Assembly (NCBI RefSeq): GCF_000002515.2
Contig: NC_006041.1
Coordinates: forward strand, 930,001 to 994,000
Direction of reading: 5' to 3'
Length of the DNA stretch: 64,000 bases
Source: Kluyveromyces lactis
Taxonomy: Eukaryota; Ascomycota; Saccharomycetes; Saccharomycetales; Saccharomycetaceae
Position 1 is the first letter of the stretch. Every line of letters starts with the position of its first letter. The notes under the pieces are model-generated. The model did not search any database and was not told the DNA's origin. It worked only from the letters and a program-made list of their open reading frames with translations. The position numbers and the translations under genes are program-made. Shown here in pieces: positions 1-10,775 of the stretch.

Positions 1-1104
<1,104 letters not shown>

Positions 1105-2414
1105 GACACACCATCCAAAAACAAACGAATGACTAAGTAACCACTAGCGTATTATATCATTTTCTTGTGTAGAGGTCTCCAAAATGAACAAAGAACACCA
1201 TCAGATAAACATAATGCGGTTTTGTGCTTTGGAAAGGAAAAAAAGAAATTGAGACGAAAAGATCCCATTTCGGAGCCGCCGTTCTGCGATTATCTTAAAT
1301 GCGATTTTTTCTTGTTTGTTTTAGGGGCCCCCTCGTTGCAGGGAAGGTCAAACCAAGAAAAACAAATTACACGCACTAGGAAATCTGTGAACGAAAATGC
1401 AAAAAATCCATTGATCCGGACTTTAACACGCATGACTCTTTCCTTCACTATGGTATGCTCTTCAGTCATACATTGCCACATGCAGTAATTCTTACGACCC
1501 GATACGATTCCTTCCCCTCTCTATCCTTGCAAACTTAGTAAACTGAGTAAGCTGCACCATTAATGTTTCGGGATGTCCGAGCTATTGTGTGATTCGAGTA
1601 GCGCACAGCAGTTAGACGCGATTTTTTTTTTCTAACGCGCTGCATTACTTCGCTTAGTATATCCAGCCATTTTTTGTTGTTTTGGTTTTTAGTTTTCGCT
1701 TTGATTAACAACGGTTAAACTCCAGTTAGTAGCAGACAGAAATCAACTTGTGTTCTTGCGTTTTTTTGTCCTATTATTTTAATTTTATAAGACATTATGG
1801 TGAACAATTAATGTACAACTGGCATATGATAAAACTCGGGGTGCAAACGTGACACATACGTACACCCCCAAATCGGCGGGGAAAGTCACTGGGTAAGCCA
1901 ATGTATGAAAAAAACAGGCGAGTATTTTTGTTTTTTGTTCTGTATTTTTAGCTTAATTTCGAGCGCTCTTATTCTACGTGTATTTCTGCGTTTTTTGAGT
2001 CTCCAGAGTTATGTCGTCGTACAAAATTCGTGCGTTTTTTCATTTTTCGTTTTACAGAACTGAAATCATCCGCATTAAAACCAATGAAAAGCGATTTTTC
2101 AACGAGATTTTCTATATAAGCCAGAGAGATTTGGTTCAATATCGATATATAGGAAAAATTGAAATTATGCCACCCCTATGTATTACATGTAAGCTTGAAG
2201 AATAAATATTATATATATACATATACTCCACATTCAATTTATATCAAGGTTCAGACACAATTGAAATTTTCTTTGATAGACAGAGGGAAGAAAGGTGGAT
2301 AGGTCATTTTTTGTATCGCTTCTCTGATCTTAATATATATTAGTGTAAAATACAAAAAAGAAAAATAAATTAAGGGAAAATAGCCCATATAACATACCAT
2401 TAAAGGAATTAAAA
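1105..2414. other. Intergenic region FUS3-ACH1 (1.3 kb)
   Basis: No convincing gene is present; short frames here lack ATG starts or conserved character. It holds a GCGGGG box at 1876-1881 preceded by AT-rich DNA, a form compatible with a Mig1 repressor site, and a TATA-like TATATAAG at 2113-2120 about 295 bases before the ACH1 start. Glucose repression of ACH1 would fit, but this is inference from motif shape only. Confidence 0.4.
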
Positions 2415-3986
2415 ATGACAGTTTCCAGATTGTTGAAAGATAGAGTTAGATATGCTCCATATTTGAAGAAAGTTAAGCCAGTAGAAGAGCTGATTCCATT
2501 GTTTAAGGATGGTCAATACATTGGTTGGTCTGGTTTCACCGGTGTCGGTGCTCCAAAAGCTGTTCCAGAAGCTTTGATCAAACATGTTGAGGAAAATAAC
2601 TTGCAAGGTAAGCTTAGATTCAACCTTTTCGTCGGTGCTTCTGCTGGTCCAGAAGAATGTAAATGGGCCGAACATGATATGATCTTGAGAAGAGCCCCTC
2701 ATCAAGTCGGTAAGCCAATCGCCAAGGCTATTAACGATGGTAGAATCCAATTTTTCGACAAGCATTTGTCCATGTTTCCACAAGATTTGACCTACGGTTA
2801 CTATAGCAGGAACAGAACCGATGGTAAGATCTTGGATTACACCATCATTGAAGCAACTGCCATTAAAGAAGATGGGTCTATTGTTCCAGGTCCTTCTGTC
2901 GGTGGTTCTCCAGAATTTATTTCTGTTTCTGATAAAATTATTATCGAAGTTAACACTGCTACTCCATCGTTCGAAGGTCTACACGATATTGATATGCCTG
3001 TTAACCCACCATTCAGACAACCATACCCATACACCGCTGTGGACCAAAAGAACGGTCTTGATTCTATCCCAGTGGACCCTGAACGTGTTGTTGCTGTGGT
3101 TGAATCTACTCAAAGGGATGTCGTTGGTCCAAACACTCCATCTGATGCTACATCTCAATCCATCGCTCGTCACTTGGTCGAGTTCTTCGAAAATGAAGTG
3201 AGACATGGTAGACTACCTGAAAACTTGCATCCATTGCAATCCGGTATCGGTAACATCGCTAACGCCGTGATTGAAGGTTTGACTGACTCCTCCTTCAAGA
3301 ACTTGACTGTGTGGACTGAAGTCTTGCAAGATTCATTCTTGGATTTGTTCGAAAACGGTGCCTTGGATTACGCCACTGCTACCTCTATCAGATTGACCGA
3401 AGCTGGTTTCCAAAAGTTTTTCGATAACTGGGATGATTTCTCAAAGAAGCTATGTTTAAGATCCCAAGTTGTTTCTAACAACCCAGAATTGATCCGTCGT
3501 CTAGGTGTTATCGCTATGAACACCCCTGTCGAAGTTGACATTTACGCACACGCTAACTCCACCAACGTCTCTGGTTCTCGTATGTTGAACGGTTTGGGTG
3601 GTTCTGCTGATTTCTTGAGAAACGCTAAGTTGTCTATCATGCACGCTCCAGCTGCAAGACCTACAAAGACTGACCCAACTGGTATCTCTACCATTGTCCC
3701 AATGGCTTCTCATGTCGATCAAACTGAACACGATTTGGATGTCTTAGTCACCGATCAAGGTTTGGCTGACTTAAGAGGTCTATCTCCAAGAGAAAGAGCA
3801 AGAGAAATCATTAAGAACTGTGCTCATCCAGATTACCAACCAATCTTAACTGACTACTTGGACAGATCAGAACATTATGCCAAGTTGCACAAGTGCATGC
3901 ACGAACCTCACATGTTAAAGAATGCATTCAAATTCCACTTGAACTTGTCTGAAAAGGGTACCATGAAAGTCGATAACTGGGATTAA
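2415..3986 (+). CDS. ACH1: Acetyl-CoA hydrolase / CoA-transferase Ach1
   Basis: This 523-residue protein is almost the length of S. cerevisiae Ach1 (526) and is a mitochondrial enzyme that moves CoA between succinyl-CoA and acetate, with weaker acetyl-CoA hydrolase activity. It belongs to the CoA-transferase family I (AcCoA hydrolase domains, N- and C-terminal halves). Visible motifs are [17 protein letters not shown] near the N-terminus, the substrate-loop signature GIGNIANAV, and WTEVLQD, whose Glu (about residue 302) is likely the catalytic glutamate. Codons are strongly biased to TTG, GGT, AGA and GTC, as in highly expressed yeast genes. The start is the first ATG after an A-rich leader. 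It follows FUS3 in the same orientation, as in S. cerevisiae. Confidence 0.96.
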   Translation: MTVSRLLKDRVRYAPYLKKVKPVEELIPLFKDGQYIGWSGFTGVGAPKAVPEALIKHVEENNLQGKLRFNLFVGASAGPEECKWAEHDMILRRAPHQVGKPIAKAINDGRIQFFDKHLSMFPQDLTYGYYSRNRTDGKILDYTIIEATAIKEDGSIVPGPSVGGSPEFISVSDKIIIEVNTATPSFEGLHDIDMPVNPPFRQPYPYTAVDQKNGLDSIPVDPERVVAVVESTQRDVVGPNTPSDATSQSIARHLVEFFENEVRHGRLPENLHPLQSGIGNIANAVIEGLTDSSFKNLTVWTEVLQDSFLDLFENGALDYATATSIRLTEAGFQKFFDNWDDFSKKLCLRSQVVSNNPELIRRLGVIAMNTPVEVDIYAHANSTNVSGSRMLNGLGGSADFLRNAKLSIMHAPAARPTKTDPTGISTIVPMASHVDQTEHDLDVLVTDQGLADLRGLSPRERAREIIKNCAHPDYQPILTDYLDRSEHYAKLHKCMHEPHMLKNAFKFHLNLSEKGTMKVDNWD

Positions 3987-4320
3987 GCTTGTTTATCTCG
4001 CTAGACAGGTATGATAAGATGAAAACTTGTTGGCATGACATTCATTGTCCGCAATATGTCCTTTTTTTTTTTCTCTTTAAAAGCCATGCTTCAAGAAACT
4101 GCTATTTTGATGACCCCCAAAAACTTATTACACAATAACATATAGTTCGTTTCGTCTTGAGTACACATTTTTGCCAACGAAACTGAATTTGACATGATAT
4201 ATTCGAAGAACAAACACCATACAGAAGCCTACATATGTATTTCTATATTATCTACATAGACGAACTATCTTATGGAACGAAGAAATATGATTTTTATGAT
4301 AATTTTCTGGTTGACCTCCC
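3987..4320. terminator. Convergent 3' ends of ACH1 and FMT1
   Basis: A 334-base AT-rich gap between the converging ACH1 and FMT1 stops. It includes a long T-run near 4061-4073 and TATATA-like efficiency elements typical of yeast polyadenylation regions. No gene seen. Confidence 0.45.
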
Positions 4321-5421
4321 TTATAAGAATTCATTGGAGTTCATCTTACCACATCTTTTATTAAGCCTATTTACAAAAGTTGGGACTGGTTCCAGTGCAA
4401 ACCCTTCGAATTGCAAAACATTGGTACCAATTTGACCATCAATACATTGGATGATCATAGTCTTCTCGTCCTCACTTAATTTAAATTCTCCAGGTTTCAT
4501 TGATATGGTTTCATTCAAATCAAATAATTCGGGGAATATAATACGTTTCTTCATAACTTCTTTCTTCCTCTTTGGTAATGATAATTTATAGCAGTACAAC
4601 GACCCTAAGGCATCATTCTTGGCCAATAACCGTAACTTCCTTTCGTTTTTCCAATTTATTTGTTTCATTTCAGTAGTTATTTTGGGAGCAAGTGAAGGTT
4701 CATAGTTTGGGTTCGGTTTTGGTTTGAAATCCCTTTCCCTTATCATCTGTTGCAACAATTCACCACTTTTCAATCCCAATTGATCCATAAGTGTTGCAAC
4801 CTTCTCGGGGACATCCTCGTCAAATTTACCGACGGTGCCAAGCTTCAAAATTTCTTGCACTGACAACGGAGCCGTCTGTTTGATGATTTCTCCATGGTCG
4901 AATTTCGTTGGATGTAAACTCTGAATCGTCACACCTGTAAACTCATCTCTGTTCAAAAGTGTATACTGGATCGGGGAGGAGCCTCGGTAACGCGGTAACA
5001 AAGATGGGTGGATATTGAAAGCTTTTCCGTCGACCTTTTCAATTAGCTGTTTGGGTATTAACTTACCAAAGCTTACGGCTATCAGTACATTAAACTCAAC
5101 CGAAGGATTGTCGATTAATCCCAACAAATCAGACCTTGTATCACATTTAATCACCGGTGGTAACCCCAAAGAATCATTTACCGACATAATCGGAACCTCC
5201 CGCACTTCAGATAAGTATCTGCCACATGATTTTGGCGATCTGGTGACAACTTGTAGCGAATCAATGTCCTTGGTTCGCAAAAGTGAGTGCAATGCACTAA
5301 GTAAATGAGACGAATATTGATCTGAACCAAAGAAAAGCACTTTCAAAGGGTTCCCATTACTAGTAGAATAAAACCTTATGACACATGTGCTTAGTGTCTT
5401 GCCATGTTTGAAACCCCACAT
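4321..5421 (-). CDS. FMT1: Mitochondrial methionyl-tRNA formyltransferase
   Basis: This 366-residue protein formylates initiator Met-tRNA in mitochondria using 10-formyl-THF. The N-terminus (KHGKTLSTCVIRFYST) is basic and lacks acidic residues, as for a mitochondrial presequence. The hydrolase/formyltransferase fold follows, with LFFGSDQYSSHLL and then the formyltransferase active-site run FNIHPSLLPRYRGSSPI (catalytic Asn and His) and a downstream Asp in KFDHGEII. The C-terminal half is the tRNA-binding OB-type domain, with a late LQFEGFALEPV. It is shorter than S. cerevisiae Fmt1 (401). The ATG at 5421 is the only one before the conserved block. It is the equivalent of YBL013W, whose neighbour RRN6 lies farther right here. 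Confidence 0.93.
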   Translation of the reverse strand: MWGFKHGKTLSTCVIRFYSTSNGNPLKVLFFGSDQYSSHLLSALHSLLRTKDIDSLQVVTRSPKSCGRYLSEVREVPIMSVNDSLGLPPVIKCDTRSDLLGLIDNPSVEFNVLIAVSFGKLIPKQLIEKVDGKAFNIHPSLLPRYRGSSPIQYTLLNRDEFTGVTIQSLHPTKFDHGEIIKQTAPLSVQEILKLGTVGKFDEDVPEKVATLMDQLGLKSGELLQQMIRERDFKPKPNPNYEPSLAPKITTEMKQINWKNERKLRLLAKNDALGSLYCYKLSLPKRKKEVMKKRIIFPELFDLNETISMKPGEFKLSEDEKTMIIQCIDGQIGTNVLQFEGFALEPVPTFVNRLNKRCGKMNSNEFL

Positions 5422-5624
5422 GACCGTTGTACAGTGGGGATGGCATTTTGCAACAATTAAGCTGAGCTAGACTTATTTCTGTTGGTGAGAGAGAGGTTTT
5501 CAATTGAAATTCACTTTCTGTTAATCATGTTGGAACATGAGAAGTTGACAACAAAAGGCATGAAGTGAGAGAGACCTCAATTCACTTCCTATATTATTCA
5601 CTCGGTAGGGAATACACTGTAAAT

Positions 5625-6467
5625 ATGAATGACGATGAAAAGGCAAGAATTGCTAGAAGAAAGGCCAAGTTTTCCGAACAACGACGTCAAGAGTTGTTAG
5701 ACGATCCATTGAAGGATAAAAGCTTGCTCAGCCGGTCTACAGCGGATAACGAAACAACAGTTATGATGAGATTGAAGACTAACCAGACCGTAAGAGACCA
5801 AATGTTTGTTCAGATTCAAGAGCTAGCTCGTTCTGGGAACTCCGATGATGAAGTGATAGAACATGGATTGCGTAAATTAAGGGAAATCATCGTAAGTATC
5901 TACCACAGCGAAAAACGTAATGATGAATTCATGAATTCGGTTAAAAATGTCTACATATATTCTATTGAGTTTTACCTCGGGAGACGCCCAGTGAACTGGA
6001 CTAAACTCGTAAATATTCTCGAGGCATTCGTACGGAAAGTCTCCGGAGTATTAGAATGTAAAGAACATGGTTCCGCACTTGTGCTATACGAAGCTATCGA
6101 ACAGCAGCAATACGGTAGAAGTTTACAAATAATACAAGGCCATGAGAAACAGATATGGGACCCGGTACTATGCCGATTGATCGTAAAATCATGCGCTACA
6201 GACAACTTCCATCTATGGTTCTACGCATTATCGAAACTAGATGATAAAACATTCCTATACAAGTTCCTCATCACACTCCCCTATCATGAACAGGCAGTTC
6301 ACACCGTGTTAAACATAATCTCACGCTCTTATCATCAACTGACCTTGGCCCACATCACGGAATTCTGGTTCCAATCGGTACCAATTGCCCATCTTAAAGA
6401 TGTGATCTCATCACGATGGACTGTCAATGAATTAAACCATGGCAGCATCGTCAAATTCAGGAAATAA
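5625..6467 (+). CDS. Conserved hypothetical protein, 280 residues, unrecognised
   Basis: I do not recognise this gene. The first in-frame ATG is at 5625; the frame is open upstream to 5565 but without an ATG. The 280-residue product starts with a charged segment (EKARIARRKAKFSEQRR, residues 5-21), then a polar region, then a predominantly helical body from about residue 60 with regularly spaced hydrophobics, resembling an alpha-helical repeat or PCI-like fold. There is no signal peptide, membrane segment or zinc motif. Composition and codon use are like the neighbours, so it is a real host gene. It lies between FMT1 (divergent) and MED3 (same strand). Function should be taken as unknown. Confidence 0.75.
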   Translation: MNDDEKARIARRKAKFSEQRRQELLDDPLKDKSLLSRSTADNETTVMMRLKTNQTVRDQMFVQIQELARSGNSDDEVIEHGLRKLREIIVSIYHSEKRNDEFMNSVKNVYIYSIEFYLGRRPVNWTKLVNILEAFVRKVSGVLECKEHGSALVLYEAIEQQQYGRSLQIIQGHEKQIWDPVLCRLIVKSCATDNFHLWFYALSKLDDKTFLYKFLITLPYHEQAVHTVLNIISRSYHQLTLAHITEFWFQSVPIAHLKDVISSRWTVNELNHGSIVKFRK

Positions 6468-6849
6468 ACTGGAATTAAAACCCACTGAAAACTCGATGTA
6501 CATAGCTATACCTCCTCTAGATATATACTCATGCATATAAGATGCCACCGGACAACCATAGTATCATCTATCTAACGGTACCACTATTAAGCAGCCGTTC
6601 CATTTCATTGTCTTTGTCAACGAAAATCCTTTTCATGATGAAAATGCGCTTTAAATCACCGAACTAACACAACTTATTACAATGGCACACAGTTAAATCA
6701 ACAACAGAACACCGTTCGTTTGACTAGTGTAGCAGTTGCAGGTGGTATTGATCAAGTCGGGCACAGTACTGATATTGGTGTTTTTAATCTGGTTTTTTGT
6801 AGAGCTGGAAGAGGTTAAAATTTAGTTTCAAGACTAGGTGAATTCAAAG
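6468..6849. other. Intergenic region upstream of MED3
   Basis: 382 bases without a gene. A TATATA element at about 6523 lies just past the upstream stop; nothing further that I can name. Confidence 0.3.
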
Positions 6850-7806
6850 ATGGCTGTCGGACCACCAGATCAAATCTTTAAGGACAATTTAACGTTCGAT
6901 ACGTTCAGAGAATTGATTATTGAGAAAGAATCTACTGCAGATGAGGTTGCAGATAAAGTCCTGGAGGCGAAGAAGGCATTACTGCCGATACGGACGTTGA
7001 TGACTGAATTTGTGGGTATGATAGCGAATTTAGAAAGTATGGGGAACAAGACTTCGCAGGAGAAGTTTCTTGCCATACGAATGAAGTTGATTGAGTTACA
7101 GAATAATATACAGAAGTTTTCCAAGGATTTCCAGCAACTTCAGCCCGTGATGAGGACCATGGACAAGTTCAACGAGGAAGTTAATGCGGGGGAGAAGAAG
7201 TTCTTTGTTCAAGAGACTTTGGGATACACACAACTCGCCAGTAACGGAAGTGCAGCCGGTATCACTAAGACTAGCAGTGGGAATGATGGCAACACAACTG
7301 GTTCTACCGCAAATACAATGGCTATGGCGAAAGGTCTGAAGAAAAATGCTGCTGGCAAGCCCAATACTGGTACCGGCGTACAATCCGGTCCTGGCCGCAG
7401 AAACTCGACCAAAAAAACCGGCCATACGGGACCAGCAACAGCACCAACAACATCCAACTCTGCTGCTTCCGCTGCTGCTGCAGCTGCAAACACTCCAAGT
7501 TTGAAACAGATCCCAAATACACAGCCAATGCAATTGATGCCTGGTGTATCACCCATGGCAATGGCAAGTCCACTCAATAACATCTCCCCACAAAGGAAGC
7601 TCACTCAACACGTTAATCAAAGTAGAGAAAACAGTCTACATCAAGGGGTAACTCCTTCAGCATCGATGATCACTCCTCAAAATATCTTAAACATGTCAGC
7701 ATTTGATCTTAACCAAAACCAAACACCACAGTCTTTGGATAATGTCAATAATATGGATCTTACGAACCTCGATTTAGACTCTTTGAACATGGAGTTCCTC
7801 AACTGA
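6850..7806 (+). CDS. MED3: Mediator tail subunit Med3 (Pgd1)
   Basis: The ATG at 6850 gives 318 residues. Med3 is a subunit of the Mediator tail module, working with Med2 and Med15 as a target of activators such as Gcn4. The first 130 residues are a helical, coiled-coil-type domain with a pattern shared with S. cerevisiae Med3 (LLPIRTLMTEFVGMIANLES). The rest is low complexity: Gly/Ser/Thr, then an Ala run around residues 205-215, then Asn/Gln/Met-rich sequence. The C-terminus carries an acidic Leu-rich repeat-like tail ending LDSLNMEFLN. It sits beside TRP5, as in S. cerevisiae (YGL025C-YGL026C), which supports a fast-evolving protein otherwise hard to assign. Confidence 0.87.
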   Translation: MAVGPPDQIFKDNLTFDTFRELIIEKESTADEVADKVLEAKKALLPIRTLMTEFVGMIANLESMGNKTSQEKFLAIRMKLIELQNNIQKFSKDFQQLQPVMRTMDKFNEEVNAGEKKFFVQETLGYTQLASNGSAAGITKTSSGNDGNTTGSTANTMAMAKGLKKNAAGKPNTGTGVQSGPGRRNSTKKTGHTGPATAPTTSNSAASAAAAAANTPSLKQIPNTQPMQLMPGVSPMAMASPLNNISPQRKLTQHVNQSRENSLHQGVTPSASMITPQNILNMSAFDLNQNQTPQSLDNVNNMDLTNLDLDSLNMEFLN

Positions 7807-8242
7807 AGCAGATATATACAATTTGTTTGTTTTTGCATTACCTCGTTTATAAAGCTGTGTTTCAATATAAGTTTATATGGCAATATTACGTAATACTGAT
7901 CCAGGAAACGGTGATTCTTTATTTCGAGCACCTCATCGTATTCAAGCTAGTTTCTGGTTTATCAAATTGGTATATCAAATTGATTATAAGCCAGTACCGC
8001 GCGCATCGTGCCTGTACCTCTGTTATCCATCTACTATTAATCTTCCTAGCCTTACTTTGAGTCATCTGCACTTAATTTCGTTGTGAAAAAAAAATCGATT
8101 CGAAAAGAAGTACTCTTCACATATATATCGCACATACACTCATTTACAGAAGAGAAATGCAATCCATTAGCGTGATTTAAGTTTGTTCTATCATTCTTTT
8201 ACCACTTATCAAATCTCAAGCTCAACATTGATCTAAAGAAAC
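7807..8242. other. Intergenic region MED3-TRP5
   Basis: 436 bases without a gene, holding the TRP5 promoter, with a Gcn4-type site listed separately and an ATATATAT stretch near 8118. Confidence 0.4.
8058..8065. promoter_or_regulatory. Gcn4-type site upstream of TRP5
   Basis: TGAGTCAT matches the Gcn4/AP-1 consensus TGASTCAT exactly and lies about 180 bases before the TRP5 ATG. Gcn4 control of tryptophan genes is established in S. cerevisiae; its use here is inferred. Confidence 0.6.
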
Positions 8243-10372
8243 ATGTCTGTGTTGTTGAGACAAGCGTTTGAAAACGCTAAGAAAGAAGGCCGCAATGCCC
8301 TTGTCACTTTTATGACTGCTGGATATCCAACCCTAGAGGATACCATTCAAATCATGAAGGGTTTCCAAGACGGTGGTGTTGATGTTATTGAGTTAGGCTT
8401 ACCATTTTCTGATCCAGTTGCTGATGGTCCAGTGATTCAAATTGCCAATACTGTTGCATTGAAGAACGGTATCGATATGCCAAAAGTTTTGGCTCTAGTT
8501 AAGCAAGCAAGAGAAGAAGGTATCACCGTACCAATTGTATTGATGGGTTACTATAATCCTATCTTAAACTACGGTGAAGAGAAATTCATTAAGGATGCTG
8601 GTGCTGCTGGTGTCAATGGTTTCCTTATCGTTGATTTACCACCAGAAGAAGCTTTGAAAGTTAGAAACTACGTCGGTGAAAACGGATTGAGTTTAATCCC
8701 ATTAGTGGCTCCTTCTACAACAGATGAAAGATTGAGTCTACTGTCCCATCTCGCTGATTCATTCATCTATGTTGTCTCCAGGATGGGTACCACTGGTGCC
8801 AGAGAATCAGTCGCTAACGATTTAAGTGCTCTTGTCCAAAAAGTTAGATCATTCTCTGGTGATATTCCATTGGCTGTTGGGTTCGGTATCTCTACCAAGG
8901 AGCATTTTGATGTCGTTGGATCTGTTTCCGATGGTGTTGTCATTGGTTCCAAGATCGTTACTTTGATCGGTGAGGCTGCTCAAGATAAACGTTATGAAAC
9001 TGCAAAGAATTACGCTGAAGAAATCTCTGGTGGTAAGAAGGGGAAGGTTCTTTCTAAAGAAGAGTTCTGGAACATTCACAAGGCCAATGTTGCAACTGCT
9101 AAGGAAAATAAAACAGTTGCCAAAGAGTTCGAAGAATTCCACAAGTTCCCGGCTCGTTTCGGAGAGTTTGGTGGACAATACGTTCCAGAAGCTCTACATG
9201 CTTGTCTAAGACAATTGGAAAGAGGCTTCGAAGATGCCGTCGCTGATCCAGCATTCTGGGAAGAATTCAAGAGTTTATACAGCTATATTGGTCGTCCTTC
9301 CTCCTTCCACAAGGCTGACAGATTGACTGAATACTGTGGCGGTGCTCAAATCTGGTTAAAGAGAGAAGATTTGAACCACACTGGTTCGCACAAGATTAAC
9401 AATGCCTTGGCTCAAGTTTTAATTGCCAAGAGACTGGGTAAGAAAAAGGTCATTGCTGAAACTGGTGCCGGCCAACACGGTGTGGCAACTGCTACCGCAT
9501 GTGCCAAGTTTGGTCTAGAATGTACAGTCTTCATGGGTGCTGAAGATACTCGTCGTCAAGCTTTGAACGTTTTCAGAATGAGAATATTAGGTGCTAAAGT
9601 CGTTCCTGTCACTAACGGTACTCAAACTCTAAGAGATGCCACTTCTGAAGCTTTCCGTTACTGGGTCTCTAATTTGGAATCTACTCATTACATTGTTGGT
9701 TCTGCTATCGGTCCACATCCATACCCAACGTTGGTCAGAACTTTCCAAAGTGTCATCGGTAATGAAACAAAGCAACAATTTGCTGCATTGAACGACGGCA
9801 AGCTACCAGACGCCATAGTTGCCTGTGTTGGTGGAGGTTCCAACTCCACTGGTATGTTCTCTCCTTTCGAGCACGATGCCTCGGTTAGACTTATCGGTGT
9901 GGAAGCTGGTGGTGACGGTATTGATACCGATCATCATTCTGCAACTTTGACCGTCGGTAGACCTGGTGTTCTACATGGTGTAAAGACTTACGTCTTGCAA
10001 GACTCCGATGGACAAGTGCATGATACCCATTCTGTATCCGCTGGTTTGGATTACCCAGGTGTTGGTCCTGAACTTGCTGCCTGGAAGGCTTCTGGTCGTG
10101 CTGACTTCATGGCTGCTACTGATGCTGAAGCTCTCGAAGGGTTTAGACTTTTATCGCAACTTGAAGGTATCATTCCAGCTCTAGAATCATCTCACGCTGT
10201 CTATGGTGCTGTTCAAATCGCCAAAACCATGAAAAAAGATCAACATTTGATTATCAACATCTCCGGTAGAGGTGATAAGGATGTTCAAAGCGTTGCTGAA
10301 ATTTTACCAAGATTAGGCCCTCAAATTGGCTGGGATCTAAGATTCGAAAAGGACCCTACTGCAGGAAACTAG
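8243..10372 (+). CDS. TRP5: Tryptophan synthase (alpha-beta fusion)
   Basis: This 709-residue bifunctional enzyme makes tryptophan from indole-glycerol phosphate and serine (last step of the pathway; S. cerevisiae Trp5 has 707). Residues 1-265 form the alpha TIM barrel, with catalytic Glu50 and Asp61 in [16 protein letters not shown] linker of about 40 residues follows. Residues 300-709 form the PLP-dependent beta domain: [10 protein letters not shown], the PLP lysine Lys384 in [26 protein letters not shown], the phosphate-binding [10 protein letters not shown] and the late NISGRGDKD. No domain is broken. Codon bias is strong. A Gcn4-type site lies upstream, and MED3 precedes it as in S. cerevisiae. 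Confidence 0.98.
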   Translation: MSVLLRQAFENAKKEGRNALVTFMTAGYPTLEDTIQIMKGFQDGGVDVIELGLPFSDPVADGPVIQIANTVALKNGIDMPKVLALVKQAREEGITVPIVLMGYYNPILNYGEEKFIKDAGAAGVNGFLIVDLPPEEALKVRNYVGENGLSLIPLVAPSTTDERLSLLSHLADSFIYVVSRMGTTGARESVANDLSALVQKVRSFSGDIPLAVGFGISTKEHFDVVGSVSDGVVIGSKIVTLIGEAAQDKRYETAKNYAEEISGGKKGKVLSKEEFWNIHKANVATAKENKTVAKEFEEFHKFPARFGEFGGQYVPEALHACLRQLERGFEDAVADPAFWEEFKSLYSYIGRPSSFHKADRLTEYCGGAQIWLKREDLNHTGSHKINNALAQVLIAKRLGKKKVIAETGAGQHGVATATACAKFGLECTVFMGAEDTRRQALNVFRMRILGAKVVPVTNGTQTLRDATSEAFRYWVSNLESTHYIVGSAIGPHPYPTLVRTFQSVIGNETKQQFAALNDGKLPDAIVACVGGGSNSTGMFSPFEHDASVRLIGVEAGGDGIDTDHHSATLTVGRPGVLHGVKTYVLQDSDGQVHDTHSVSAGLDYPGVGPELAAWKASGRADFMAATDAEALEGFRLLSQLEGIIPALESSHAVYGAVQIAKTMKKDQHLIINISGRGDKDVQSVAEILPRLGPQIGWDLRFEKDPTAGN

Positions 10373-10775
10373 GTTTGAAGTTGATGCCACAAATGGAAAC
10401 CCTGTGTTAGAATATCTATAGACACTGAATTGTACATTCACATTGTTCATTTATATATGTAAAAACTCCAATTAACGCTACTTTGTATCAAATAAGCGTT
10501 TCCCTGATATATATCACACTTAAAACATGCTTCGTGGGGGTACGCTATAATCTAAAATCCTGAACTACGGTTCTGAAAGGCTCCAGCCGCATTATCGCCA
10601 TTTCCTTAGTGAGTTTTTGACATATTTCATCACATACTTTAATAAGAAAATCTCAGCATTCAGAAATATAGTGTACCACATCAACACAAGAAGATGGATG
10701 AAGTAAACCAGACATTCAAAACGTGGGCTGTAACCATCTACTATATAACAAGTTGGTAAGCTCGCTCCGTCATAT
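10373..10775. other. Intergenic region TRP5-RRN6
   Basis: 403 bases; TATATA-rich 3' processing signals of TRP5 around 10450-10515 and otherwise nothing I can name. Confidence 0.3.

Noticed and set aside
1165-1488. 107-codon frame between FUS3 and ACH1
   Set aside because: No supported start, biased to Lys/Arg from A-rich DNA, no recognised domain.
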